The translations under genes were made by a program, and so were the position numbers. DNA of 64,000 nt from Ornithodoros turicata (Eukaryota; Arthropoda; Arachnida; Ixodida; Argasidae): contig NC_088209.1 of NCBI RefSeq assembly GCF_037126465.1, positions 9,122,052 through 9,186,051 of the forward strand. The letters are read 5' to 3'. Numbering within the stretch: the first letter of the stretch is position 1; every line of letters begins with the position of its first letter. Below the pieces are notes generated by a model. That model was not told the origin of the DNA, did no database searches, and worked only from the letters and a program-made list of their open reading frames with translations. Below are positions 46,446 through 56,581 of the stretch, one piece after another.

Positions 46446-47603
46446 CAGCACAGCCCTCACCCAGAGAGAGAGAGAGAAATACATGATGACGATGATATGA
46501 GGATAACTTCCGCTCATTGAGCAGTACCCCATTGTTATTGGGGGAAAATGAGGGGATGGTGATGAGGATGACGCTGACGACGCTGAAAGGGGTATTAGAA
46601 GGAGTCGATCAGGCCGGTACAGTTTCCAGGAATTTGATGAAGGGTCGCAAGACGGACGTCTGCTTTCGTTTGTCCCACGCTCCCAAAATCAATCCGCGCA
46701 AAGTAGTTCGCCAACAAGTGACGCTCCCTCCTGTAAGTGGCACGTGCGATGATCACATGGTTCGCGGTCGCTTGCACAGGGGGCTACTGGCACACCCTAT
46801 CTTGTAACAGAGAGAGAGAGATAGAGAGAGAGGTGGGACTTACACATCCTGTTTTCAACCAATCGGGAGAGAGAACGATATCAGTCTGTCGAACGTTTGG
46901 CTCTTGATAGCGTTAGGTGGCGAAATTATGCGTAAACATTGTGATTTCAAAAAATAAAGTATTCATGTCCTTCGCTCGTGGACGGAGACAATGACACCAT
47001 TCTCGTAAAGATAGCTTTTAACGTCATGGAGTACATTTATGCGCTACCCATGTTCTGGAAACGCAGCTCCAATTCGCCGACAGCGTTGCGAACGGCAGAT
47101 TTTGGACGTTGTCTATGATTAACGTAAATCAGCTAACGCTGTCGCATACAATCTTACGATGGCCACAGTGCCCGCGCAAAATATTTACATCAAATGGGAA
47201 TCCAATCAATTATTTACAAATGACTTTTTTTCTTCAACCGGCGTTTTCTCCGCCATGAAGTCATGGCCTGTAGCCTCCGATTGGCAATCAAGCTATGGTG
47301 AAGCCAACTATTGGGAACAGAGCTCATTCACGTCCGCCAGGGCGCAGTATGTAATGCCTACGTAACCAGGTCTGAACGTGCGGTTCGTTCTTCCTGTTCA
47401 TCTATAGAAAACTATGAGAGTTTGCACGGATAAATTTTGCATTATGAGTCTACTTGTAACTTACAGTCCATGAGGGCTGTACTCGAGCCTAAAGTCAGCT
47501 CTTCGTGAGTGTCATTCTCATCTTTCTGCGCGTATTGAACATCCAGGTATCGTGTCAGGGCACATTGAATCCAATGCAGGTGACGCATCTTCAATGGACT
47601 TTA
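46446..47603. other. Unassigned stretch with a foldback MITE relic at 46850-46935
   Basis: CTGTTTTCAACCAATCGG, GAGAACGATATCAGTC and GTTTGGCTCTTGATAGCG form one decayed right arm of a foldback MITE. GA microsatellites lie at 46465 and 46810. No gene recognised. Confidence 0.45.
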
Positions 47604-47758
47604 CCCAAGCGGCACAATGTACTGAAAGTCGAGTGCAATAGGGGTGGACGGGTAGGTGGAAGACCTTGAACCGACTCTTGAAACTACGGGACACCGATAA
47701 GACATATACCGTCCACCCTTATTGCACTCGACTTTCAGTATACATTGTGCTGCTTGGG
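47604..47758. mobile_element. Hairpin MITE with CCCAAGC ends (155 bp)
   Basis: CCCAAGCGGCACAATGTACT and ACATTGTGCTGCTTGGG are mirrored, with CTCGACTTTCAGT arms and TA on both sides (47602-47603, 47759-47760). A half copy is at 22929-23000. Confidence 0.8.
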
Positions 47759-48096
47759 TAATGATCGCTGAATGACGTACGTGTGACAGTCTGGCTATTA
47801 CGTACTATACGACGCTACCGTGTCAAGGACGAATATGAGATTTCAAGAAGCAGAGACAGCTCCATCAGCGCGTTTCCATTGCGGACTGTGGCGGATTGCG
47901 CAGTCAACAATATGCACTCTCGCGCAAGGACGATATCCGTTCCGTAGCTGAACCCTAGCACGCGCGAATTCTGCTCACTTCTCTCGAAACCTCTTAACTG
48001 CTTCAAGAAGCCCTCAAAACGAATGAGTCAGGTTGATGTCACTCGCTGTGACGCACACAGGAAGCCTCACAGTGTCGGTATAGAGGAACAATTTTC
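47759..48096. other. Unassigned stretch
   Basis: Nothing recognised apart from short chance ORFs. Confidence 0.3.
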
Positions 48097-48754
48097 CAGT
48101 GATGGCCAGTAGTTAACTACATGTAGTTAAACTACTAGTTAAACTACCTGATTGTAGTTAAAAAGTAGTTATCAACTACTTGCAGAAATGTAGTGTGCAA
48201 CTACTAGTTAAATTACTATTTTGAGTAGTTAACTACAGTAGTTAGGTTACTGCAGGCGCCAACTACTCTTACTTCCGATTTTGCCGCAAGCTTTACTGCA
48301 CGATTGTGCTTCCGCCTTTTACCTTGAGCTACACGTTTGATGAGAATGGAGGTGCAGAGCAATGCGCTGTATGCGCTGTATGTAGCAATGCGTAATGTAA
48401 TGCGCTGTATGTAGCAATGCGCTTGTGCTGTACATGCACACGAAATCTTCACATTCATCACTGCCTGTGATTCATATTTAGGTGTTCAAGAACACTATAG
48501 AACGGAACATGAAAGAACTGATGTTCTGAGGACTGATGTTCTGACTTTCACCTTTCATCACTATAGAATGGGATTCGTGTTGATAGACAACGTTGAGTAG
48601 TTAGAGATGTAGTTAAACTACATTGCAATAGTTAAAGAAGTAGTTTTAACTATCTCACCTGAATAGTAGTTGAACTACTAGTTAAACTACTCCATTGCGA
48701 AGTAGTTAGTAGTTATAGTTAAACTACTGTAGAAGTTGTTAGTGGCCATCACTG
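48097..48754. mobile_element. hAT element with TAGTTAACTAC-filled ends, exact 8-bp duplication
   Basis: Ends CAGTGATGGCCAGTAGTTAA and TTAGTGGCCATCACTG are flanked by CAATTTTC exactly (48089-48096, 48755-48762). About 150 bp inside each end consist of variants of TAGTTAAACTAC. The centre (48250-48590) is unrelated and holds a small ATGCGCTGTATG tandem. No transposase. Confidence 0.9.
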
Positions 48755-48814
48755 CAATTTTCAGTGGTGCTAGTGGTGGGTGCACGCTATTTCCGAGCGC
48801 TCTCCCTGCCGCGC

Positions 48815-48890
48815 ATGACGCTAGGGGACAATGATGCGTCCTGGGCCGACTTCGTAGGGAATTGTGCCGGGACTTGTCTTAAGGGGGAAT
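48815..48890 (-). mobile_element. SINE fragment
   Basis: CGTCCTGGGCCGACTTCGTA and GGGAATTGTGCCGGGAC are the complement of the middle SINE module. Ends missing. Confidence 0.6.
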
Positions 48891-49593
48891 CACTTCTTCA
48901 GAAATCTATGGGTGATTTTCGTTCGCACATGACACGTGAGCGCTCTAAACTATCATCATAAGATTGGCACTGGCGTGGTGTCTTAGCTTTTCTCTAGTCA
49001 ATGACGTATTTTTTTTTTTAGAGGACAAGGTTTAGCCGTTGATTTTTAATAAATGAAAGTTTGGTGCGTCTCGAACATGCGCTGCCATCTTGATAGAGTG
49101 TCGCACACTGAAATATTTGCGAATTCGGTCTCAATAGGAATCGACGGACAGTTCTGGAATTCCACAAAATGTGTCATTGGCGAGGGCAAAGCAAGGAGAA
49201 CATGCCAGTACTTCTGTTTTGACGATATTTTGCGCCGTTTCTGAACGCTGTGCGAACAAACGTTCTGACGAATGAACAAAAACGCAGAAGTGATTTTCCC
49301 CCTCAAAGCCCCCTGAGTAGATACCGAAAGGAAACACCCCGACAGCACAGCCGGCGCACGGGTTCGAACCCGGATCATCTCCCATCCCAGTGTTGGCGTG
49401 GAATAATTTATGGGCTGGAATAAATGAAATCTCGCGTGTCTCTTCCACGCTGGTCTGGTCCACAAAGGGTCTGATAGCGTCATCCCGCAGGAGGTTGGAA
49501 GAGGCCTCCTAGACCACGCCAAATACGGCTGGTTTTTTGAGGGTACGTGTTTGTGTAAGCAAAATTCTTATGGCTTCCCACGTAACGTATGTA
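48891..49593. other. Unassigned stretch with a minus-strand SINE head at about 49320-49400
   Basis: On the minus strand, GGGAGATGATCCGGGTTCGAA, CCGTGCGCCGGCTGTGC and GGGGTGTTTCC match the tRNA-derived head and first body bases of the SINE; the B box GGTTCGAACCC is intact. The body after it is not SINE. ORF 49046-49522 (minus, 158 codons) spans this and has no motif. Confidence 0.5.
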
Positions 49594-49830
49594 CACTCTT
49601 AAAAATGAACTTCACCACATAGCACGCTCCTAGCCAACCATCACCCCGAATGACAACGTCATCGCCGTAGATTTGCTGAAAACGTGAGGAGGAGCCTATT
49701 TTGTGCCGTGCATAATGTCACAAAACAGGCTCCTCCTCCCGTTTTCAACAAATCAGGGGCGAGAACGTTGTCATTCGGGATGGTGGTTGGCTAGGAGCGT
49801 GCTATGTGGTGAAGTTCATTTCTAAGAGTG
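49594..49830. mobile_element. Foldback MITE, subfamily A (237 bp)
   Basis: TA-flanked (49592-49593, 49831-49832). First member of a run of five elements within 1.7 kb. Arms pair except for a few substitutions (ACGTCATCGCCGTAG). Confidence 0.93.
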
Positions 49831-49834
49831 TATG

Positions 49835-50055
49835 CTCTAAAAACGGAGCTTCACTGCATAGCACGCTTTGAGCCAACGAATGTCACAAATGAGAGGGGTA
49901 TCGCTTTGAGGAACTTACCCCCTTTTGTGTCAATTTGGATACATGATAATTGACACACACAAAAAAGGTTCGCTCCCCCCCTCTCTCTCTCTCGCAATCA
50001 GAAGCGATGACCCGGTGGAAATAGTTGGCGCTCTATGCAGGGAAGTTCTGTTGTA
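49835..50055. mobile_element. Foldback MITE, subfamily D, diverged
   Basis: CTCTAAAAACGGAGCTTCAC start, ATTTGGATACATGATAATTG loop and GGAAGTTCTGTTGTA end. The inner arm carries GAGAGGGG / CTCTCTCTC. It abuts the preceding A element at the shared TA. Left end partly decayed. Confidence 0.65.
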
Positions 50056-50061
50056 GGTCAG

Positions 50062-50316
50062 CCCCCGTGACCTACTACGATGACGGCATTCCACGACGAG
50101 AATGGGAGGCGACCCGGGACTGAGTCAGGGCGTCGGCTGTTGTGTCCGGGCGATTTATCTCCCTCGGTTTTTCTCAAACGCTCCAATACAAATGTCGGCA
50201 CAGTTCACCGTGAAGTCTGCCCAGGACGTACAATTCCCCTTGCGGTAATCGTGACGTTGCCCGCTTTAGCGTGACAGACTACGGGCAGCAGTCTCACCAG
50301 CACCACCACCATCACC
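50062..50316 (+). mobile_element. SINE copy between foldback MITEs
   Basis: ACTACGATGACGGCATTCC, GTTTTTCTCAAACGCTCC, ATGTCGGCACAGTTCACC, GCCCAGGACGTACAATTCCC and ACTACGGGCAGCAGTCTC, with a CACCACCACCATCACC tail. Confidence 0.75.
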
Positions 50317-50330
50317 CTCTTGGGGCCCTA

Positions 50331-50579
50331 CACTCTTAAAAATGAACTTCACCGCATAGCACGCTGTGCGCCAACCATAATCTCGAATGATATCGTTATC
50401 TACCCTGATTTGTTGAAAACGGGAGGCGTACGCCTTTTCTGTGACAATTATGAACAGCATAAGTGTCACAAAAACGGCGTACGCCCCCTATTTTCAACAA
50501 ATCAGGGCAGATAACGATATCATTCGAAATCATGGTTGCCTAAGAGCGTGCTATGCCGTAAAGTTCATTTTTAGGAGTG
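50331..50579. mobile_element. Foldback MITE, subfamily B (249 bp)
   Basis: TA-flanked (50329-50330, 50580-50581). Left arm has CACGCTGTGCGCCAACC, as in subfamily D, whereas the right arm has GGTTGCCTAAGAGCGTG, so the two outer arms differ. Confidence 0.92.
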
Positions 50580-50684
50580 TAGATAAAGCACGAAGAACAC
50601 AGAATAAAATGCTCAGTTATTGGCTGAGGGCGCGTGGCAATCACCTCAGTTCGTCACGCCTTCTTCACGTAACGGCCAAGGGCA

Positions 50685-50948
50685 CACTCTAAAAACAGAA
50701 CTTCACCGCATAGCACGCTGTGCGCCAACCATTGCAATGAATGATATGGTTATCGCGTCTGATTCGAAGAGAGAGGTGGGCGTACGCCTTTTTGTGGGCA
50801 ATTTGGATATATGAAAATTGCCACAAAAAGGCGTACGCCCCCCTCTCTCTTCGAATCAAACACGATAACCCGGCTAACATGATAACGATAATTGTTGGCA
50901 ATATTTGGCGCACAGCGTGCTATGTGGTGAAGTTCTGTTTTTAGAGTG
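50685..50948. mobile_element. Foldback MITE, subfamily D (264 bp), CA-flanked
   Basis: CACTCTAAAAACAGAACTTC and GAAGTTCTGTTTTTAGAGTG ends, CACGCTGTGCGCCAACC arms, TTCGAAGAGAGAGG inner arm and ATTTGGATATATGAAAATTG loop. CA on both sides (50683-50684, 50949-50950). Confidence 0.9.
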
Positions 50949-51035
50949 CAGGCGAGATACTAAATGATTACTTTAGCGACAACACGGCCGAAGTTTTTAG
51001 GGTGCACGGCGGCAAAACTGTGTTGCACGCGCGTA

Positions 51036-51284
51036 CACTCTTAGAAATGAACTTCACCGCATAGCACGATGCTAGCCAACCATAATCTCGAATGATATCG
51101 TTATCTGACCTGATTTGTTGAAAACGGGAGGCGTACGCCTTTTTTGTGACAATTATGAACCGCATAAGTGTCACAAAAAAGGCGTACGCCTCCCGTTTCC
51201 AACAAATCAGGGCAGATAACGATATCATTCGAGATTATGGTTGGCTAGGAGCGTGCTATGCAGTGAAGTTCATTTTTAAGAGTG
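51036..51284. mobile_element. Foldback MITE, subfamily B (249 bp)
   Basis: TA-flanked (51034-51035, 51285-51286), nearly perfect palindrome, CGTACGCC inner arms. Confidence 0.93.
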
Positions 51285-53326
51285 TAACAGTATGGGTCTA
51301 ACAGGCAAGAAGTTGGCCCAGTAGCCGTCAGGAGAAACTAATGATTCTCGGGAACAACAACAATAAATGAAGGAGAAGTGATGATGACATGGGATGTTTC
51401 CCCGTGATGGCCTCAGGACACTACCCCGCTTCACAGATGTTAATATGAGAGGATGAATTATGATGAACGCGAACACAGAACACAGATCATTGTTGTATGG
51501 TGGATTGGGGACAATTCAGGGCTTGCAATTTGGAAACATTAGGTGTTCTCCGTCACATTATGTAAGTTTATTACGCTGAGTTTACGAACAGTAAGAAGGA
51601 CGACCCTTATATACTTAGGAGTTTGCATTCTATAATTGAATGTTAGTTACATATATCTTTGCCCATTTTTGATTCGGTCTACTTACATTACGCGATTTAA
51701 AACTTCATACACAGCAGTCGTCTGCTACGAAGAAGCGATTGTTCCGCTCTCCTGGCCAATCTCTTCTGCCAATAACCATTTCTTCAATTCTGAGCCTTCC
51801 CAACATGCCTTTCTCCATGCAGATGGCGTTGATAAAAGTGGACGCAAAATCCGTCGTTTTGGTCTGTCACCAGTGATATCCGTTTCAATCCGAATCAATC
51901 GAATTTCTCCAAAATGGTGGCACCCACTAAATAAGCGTGAGATACAAGTACTGTGTGGATGTAATAATAGACAACTGTATTTCGACCTGTGATTGGCTAG
52001 ATACCTCAAAAACTGGGTGGAGCCTCAGGTATACGCAGGTACCATTAATGGCCAGACTCCCTTTTAATACACGGCATTGTATTGAAGCTCACAGCTCCTC
52101 AAACTCCTCAGTGAGTATAGGGTGATTTCACCCCGAATCAGGCAGGGGGGTCCATTAGACCTCTCCGATTTTTTTCTTTCAAACATATATCAAATACACG
52201 CCAAGGCCTAGTCTCTAGAAAGCATATTGGCAGTGAAAGTAATTGAAAATAGTTGGTAGTTATTCAATCAATTGTTCAATTAAATCAATTGTTACTCAGA
52301 TGCGGATCTTTCGACCACAGCGCTTCTTATGAAGTTTGACGCCGCGTAGCGTCATAACCATTCAACATACTCAGCCGATTTTTTTTTTGCACATACTGTC
52401 AGAAATAGGTCGCATTGTATCCTAGATTCTGAAGATTGGAAGGTCTCCTTTGTCGAATAAAAAAAAATCGCAAAATTTCCTCACTTGTAAAATTTTGTAC
52501 TTTTTCGGCACCTCGCTCACCTTCCGTCGGTTAGGATACCTAAAAGTAATTTATGCCATTGTGTTTGCCTCGAAATTCCGTTTCTTCTCGTAGCAAGCGC
52601 GTCGTTTTGTGATTTTGGGGCAACGCGCCCAACCACCATTTTGTGATGGGCTGGCTACGGAAAATGGGTAAATTCAACAGCGCCGCCTCCCACATATATG
52701 CCCATTCGTGACGTCGTTCATATCTCTCACGAACGTTGTTCATGACGACTCAAAATAGCTCATCAAACGATACTTTGTGTCGGAGATGGGCGTAAAGTTC
52801 AGAGGCGCAAAGTATAACTGCAGCGACTTCTCAGTAAAGGGCGCTGTAACCATCATCCCGAACAGCAACGTTCTCTCCCTTGATTTGCCGAGAACGGAGG
52901 GCGAAAGCTAACGCTGTTTTTGTGGCCAATTATGAACTGCATAATGCCACGGTAATTAACAGAAAAAATAACCATCAACTATTTCCCAATTCCTTTCACT
53001 GTCAATATGCTTCTTAGGGAGTAGCCCTTCATATATGCTAGAGAGAAAAAAATCGGAGAAGTAGACTGGACCACCCTGCCCGACTCGGTGTGAAATCTCG
53101 TTATAGTACGTCGATTGATTCTGCAGAGCGCTCCCCCCTGTAACAAGGGATATTGAATGCCATTTCCAGCGAATGACATTAACACTTAATGCCATTCGTT
53201 CGCTGTCCACACGGGTATGTACAGTATGCTCACACGGGAATGGCATTCGGTTACCTAATTAGTCTAGCGAAATCATTCGCTTTTGCTCCGCGCGAACTAC
53301 GTGCTCTTGATGCCGGAAGCGCAGTA
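51285..53326. other. Unassigned stretch with a foldback relic at 52845-52955
   Basis: CCATCATCCCGAACAGCAAC, CTTGATTTGCCGAGAACGG and CCAATTATGAACTGCATAAT represent one decayed arm and loop of a foldback MITE. Elsewhere no gene or repeat was recognised. Confidence 0.4.
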
Positions 53327-53673
53327 CACTCTTAGAAATGAACTTCACCGCATAGCACGCTCCTAGCCAACCATCATCTCGAATGATATCGTTATCTGCC
53401 CAGATTTGTTGACACAGGTTTCAACAAATCAGGGCAGATAACGGTATCATTCGAGATGATGGTTGGCTAGGAGCGTGCTATGCGGTGAAGTTCATCTTTA
53501 AGAGTTTTTCCTGGGTTTTCCTCAGACGCTTTCAGACATATGTCGGCACAGTTCCCTTAGAAGTCGGCCCAGGACGCACATTCCCCCAGGGCGTCAGTCG
53601 TGACGTTGCCCATATACGTGAGGCCGACAACGGCAAGCCCTATCACCACCACCCACCATCATCTTTAAGAGTG
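53327..53673. mobile_element. Foldback MITE, subfamily B, loop-deleted and split by a SINE
   Basis: TA-flanked (53325-53326, 53674-53675). The inner arms and loop are deleted: GATTTGTTGACACAGGTTTCAACAAATC remains as the centre. The right terminal repeat is duplicated as TCATCTTTAAGAGT (53492-53505 and 53659-53672) around a SINE. The C for T change in TCATCTTT is present in both copies. Confidence 0.88.
53506..53658 (+). mobile_element. Headless SINE inserted in a foldback MITE end (153 bp)
   Basis: It starts TTTTTCCTGGGTTTTCCTC and ends CACCACCACCCACCA, flanked by a 14-bp duplication. The tRNA head is missing, yet the 5' end coincides within a base or two with that of 41545-41944. Confidence 0.88.
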
Positions 53674-53939
53674 TAGAAAACAGCAAGGTCAAAAACAGTA
53701 ACGAATAAAAAAGATAGAAAAAAAGACACCATAAAAGTTAGTAAAATGATACTTTTGGCAGTAAAAAGGACGAACTTCGTAGAATTTGACGAAGAAAATA
53801 AGAATAAAAAGAACTAACCTCGTCCCCGGAATTAACTTTAGTCTCAGAGCAACGCGTCGGCCATATTCATTTATTGAGGGTGTGTTGAACACGCAGATAA
53901 TGGCGAGAAATTATACTTTCTGAAATTTTGCTCCTACAC

Positions 53940-54275
53940 TCTAAAAACCGTACTTCACGGCACAGCACGAGGCGAGGGGGATATGTTTAATACAATGAAA
54001 AAAAAAGTTAATGTATTGTAAATGTAAATGGACATGGCACACTTCTAGAGCCCTAGCGTCACTAAATAAGCTTAGTGACTCTACTTCTAGCCAACCATAA
54101 GCACGAACGACATCGTTCTGCGCCCTGATTGGTTAAAAACGGGAGGCGTACGCCTTTTTGGGGCACTTATGTAGTTATGCTGATTGTCGCAAAAAAGGCG
54201 TGCGCCCCTTGCTTTCCACAAATCAGGAGGTATAACTATGTCATTCTGTGCAAAGGTTGGCCCTGACCGTATTAC
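53940..54275. mobile_element. Interrupted relic of a foldback MITE
   Basis: CACTCTAAAAACCGTACTTC start (53938), then an insert (GGGGATATGTTTAATAC, LINE-end-like; and TCACTAAATAAGCTTAGTGAC, two TA-MITE ends face to face), then AGCCAACCATAAGCACG, GGCGTACGCC and ACAAATCAGGAGG. Diverged and nested. Confidence 0.6.
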
Positions 54276-54789
54276 GTATTTAGGGAGCCCTTTAAAGCCA
54301 CAAAAATATTGCAATTAGAGCGTCGTATAATGCGGTTCAGTACTTTACGGGTCGCTAAACCTAATCATGCGCGATTTTGTTTGTCCGCTGTAAACCGCAC
54401 GAATGACAGTCAATGGAAATGCCATTCACTAGAGGAAGCATTCCGTTCCCCGGGTATATATAGGTCGTACTTCTAAGTGACAAATCGTGTTTTGGACGTG
54501 TGTTCCGACCACTGATCCCCTCCCCCGGAATATTACGCTTGACTGCTACAAAGCAAATTTTTGGTTTGACGCAAATAGGAAACATTATCACATTTAGGAA
54601 ATGATGATGTATAGGAAAGCCCGAGGAAGTTACGGCGCTAAAGACCGAGAAACCACGCTAACGCCTTGCGATGGAAATGGCATCCAGCCGTTGTGCATAT
54701 GGCATTGATTAGGGTGGGACTCACTTTTGTGTGCCACGTAAACAGCTCGAAATGTTTAATACGAAGAGTGCTTGCTCATAATAATTATA
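54276..54789. other. Unassigned stretch
   Basis: No gene or repeat ends recognised. Confidence 0.3.
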
Positions 54790-55558
54790 CAGGGTGTTTC
54801 AGTTAAATCCCCGGGCTAAATAATTCGCGAACCGGTGCACCAATCGAATAACTTTCTTTTTTACAAGTATCTGTCCAATACCGCCTACAAGATGCGCACC
54901 GCGTGAATGAGCGGGAGGCGCTCATTATTTAAATAAAAATGCAAATGAGTTTCGTAAAAAAGCGTAACTTCTAAAGCAGGGCGCTGTCGGTATTAAAATG
55001 GGTACTACCCCTTTTGGGACCTTCAGTGGACACCTTTCAGAGAAAAATCTGCCACCGAAGCGGGTCATTTGTTGCAGTAATTAATTGGTTTCGGTTTACG
55101 TATTTTTGTCGCGGCTGGTCGCGGCGAAGCGCAAAAAGACGCTCTTTCACTCCCTTATCCATCAATGAATTACGTCCTTACACCAATGAATTACACCAAT
55201 GAATTCCGTCCTTTTGCACTTCGCCGCGACCAGCCGCGACAAAAATACGTAAACCGAAACCGATTAATTACTGCAACAAATGACCCGCTTCGGTGGCAGA
55301 TTTTTCTCTGAAAGGTGTCCACTGAAGGTCCCAAAAGGGGTAGTACCCATTTTAATACCGACAGCGCCCTGCTTTAGAAGTTACGCTTTTTTACGAAACT
55401 CATTTGCATTTTTATTTAAATAATGAGCGCCTCCCGTTCATTCACGCGGTGCGCATCTTGTAGGCGGTATTGGACAGATACTTGTAAAAAAGAAAGTCAT
55501 TCGATTGGTGCACCGGTTCGCGAATTATTTAGCCAGGGGATTTAACTGAAACACCCTG
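54790..55558. mobile_element. Complete palindromic CAGGGTGTTTCA element (769 bp)
   Basis: CAGGGTGTTTCAGTTAAATC and GATTTAACTGAAACACCCTG ends with TATA on both sides (54786-54789, 55559-55562). The two arms of about 360 bp are nearly identical, including GCGCTCATTATTTAAATAAA, GACCTTCAGTGGACACC and GCGACCAGCCGCGAC. The centre holds short CAATGAATTAC repeats. This is the reference copy for those at 2909, 24875 and 27879. Confidence 0.9.
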
Positions 55559-55782
55559 TATACGAACGAGATGCTTTCACGGAACGACTACACCAGAAGA
55601 TCCCGAAACGAACACTGGACACCCCGGCGTGGCCAGCCTCGCCACCTTCTCACTTTTCGTCGGATGTCTTTTCTAAGTATGCGGGTGATTACATTATCGA
55701 GCAAAAGCGTGCGTACATTGGTACTTGGTCAACAAACCGCTTCAGCGTCGTGTCAAGTTAGAGCGGGACCTTCTTTGCGGTA

Positions 55783-56180
55783 CACTCTAAATCTTTTCAC
55801 ACCTTTAAAGGTGTAACAACGTGCATGGCGCACGCCTTTTTAGGTGTAATTTTGGTAACATCATAATGGAGCACGGTTTCGCACAAATTTTCTGTACTCG
55901 AGTGTTGTCTGTCCTCCAAAAATTCAGTCTTTCAACATCTCAACATTGTTCAACAGTATTGTAGACACTTGCGCGTGCTCGATTATCGTTAGCGATGCAT
56001 ATATGCATTAGCTCGTACCTACGATATCCAAGACATAATGAAAGCAAGATTTGCACTGACACTTGATCTTTAGTAATGCTTTCCAAATTTGGTAAAATAT
56101 CATCCTGTAGATGCAATGTTACGCAACCAGGTTGAATGTTCATAGCGCACACCTTTAGAGGTGTGAAAAAGTTTACAGTG
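55783..56180. mobile_element. TA-flanked TIR element with CACTCTAAATC end
   Basis: CACTCTAAATCTTTTCACAC and GTGTGAAAAAGTTTACAGTG are inverted ends followed inward by ACACCTTTAAAGGTGT / ACACCTTTAGAGGTGT. TA on both sides (55781-55782, 56181-56182). The central 250 bp is not palindromic and has no motif. Confidence 0.75.
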
Positions 56181-56398
56181 TATAGCTTACATTGGGTGGC
56201 GTGGCGCATTTCGAGAAGAAAAATACTCCAAGTGGATTGAAGCTACAGTACTCAGGCAATTTACGCTTCATATAGGCAAAACAGAAAAAAAAAAGAAGAA
56301 GGAATGAAAAGAAAAAGAGCAGAAAAAAAAAAAGACGGACGAAACAACGACGCACGATTTACGTGTTCCATATTTTACCCTTTGGAAGTATACGCGCA

Positions 56399-56581
56399 AT
56401 GTCAGAGAAGCACAAAGTCGACCTTCATGCAATATTGACTCCAACGGAACTGAATTCCCTGCAGGACCTGCGTATGTCGTACCGGAGGAACGAACACCCA
56501 GGAAGCGGGAAATGTTTGAAATGCCGGCAGACGTACGTATACTGCTTAGCACATCAGGCGATGTCTGAAAAAGTAGCGTAG
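56399..56581 (+). CDS. Hypothetical short ORF with CXXC pair (60 aa)
   Basis: The ORF encodes SEKHKVDLHAILTPTELNSL and GKCLKCRQTYVYC. The Cys pair and even composition look more protein-like than the other ORFs nearby. I do not recognise the family, and no splice signals or promoter were found. It may be an exon, a TE remnant or chance. Confidence 0.15.
   Translation: MSEKHKVDLHAILTPTELNSLQDLRMSYRRNEHPGSGKCLKCRQTYVYCLAHQAMSEKVA

Noticed and set aside
49592..51286. Regularly repeated similar units, considered as a CRISPR-like array
   Set aside because: Units are 237-264-bp palindromes with TA/CA duplications and no spacers of constant length; eukaryotic MITEs explain them.
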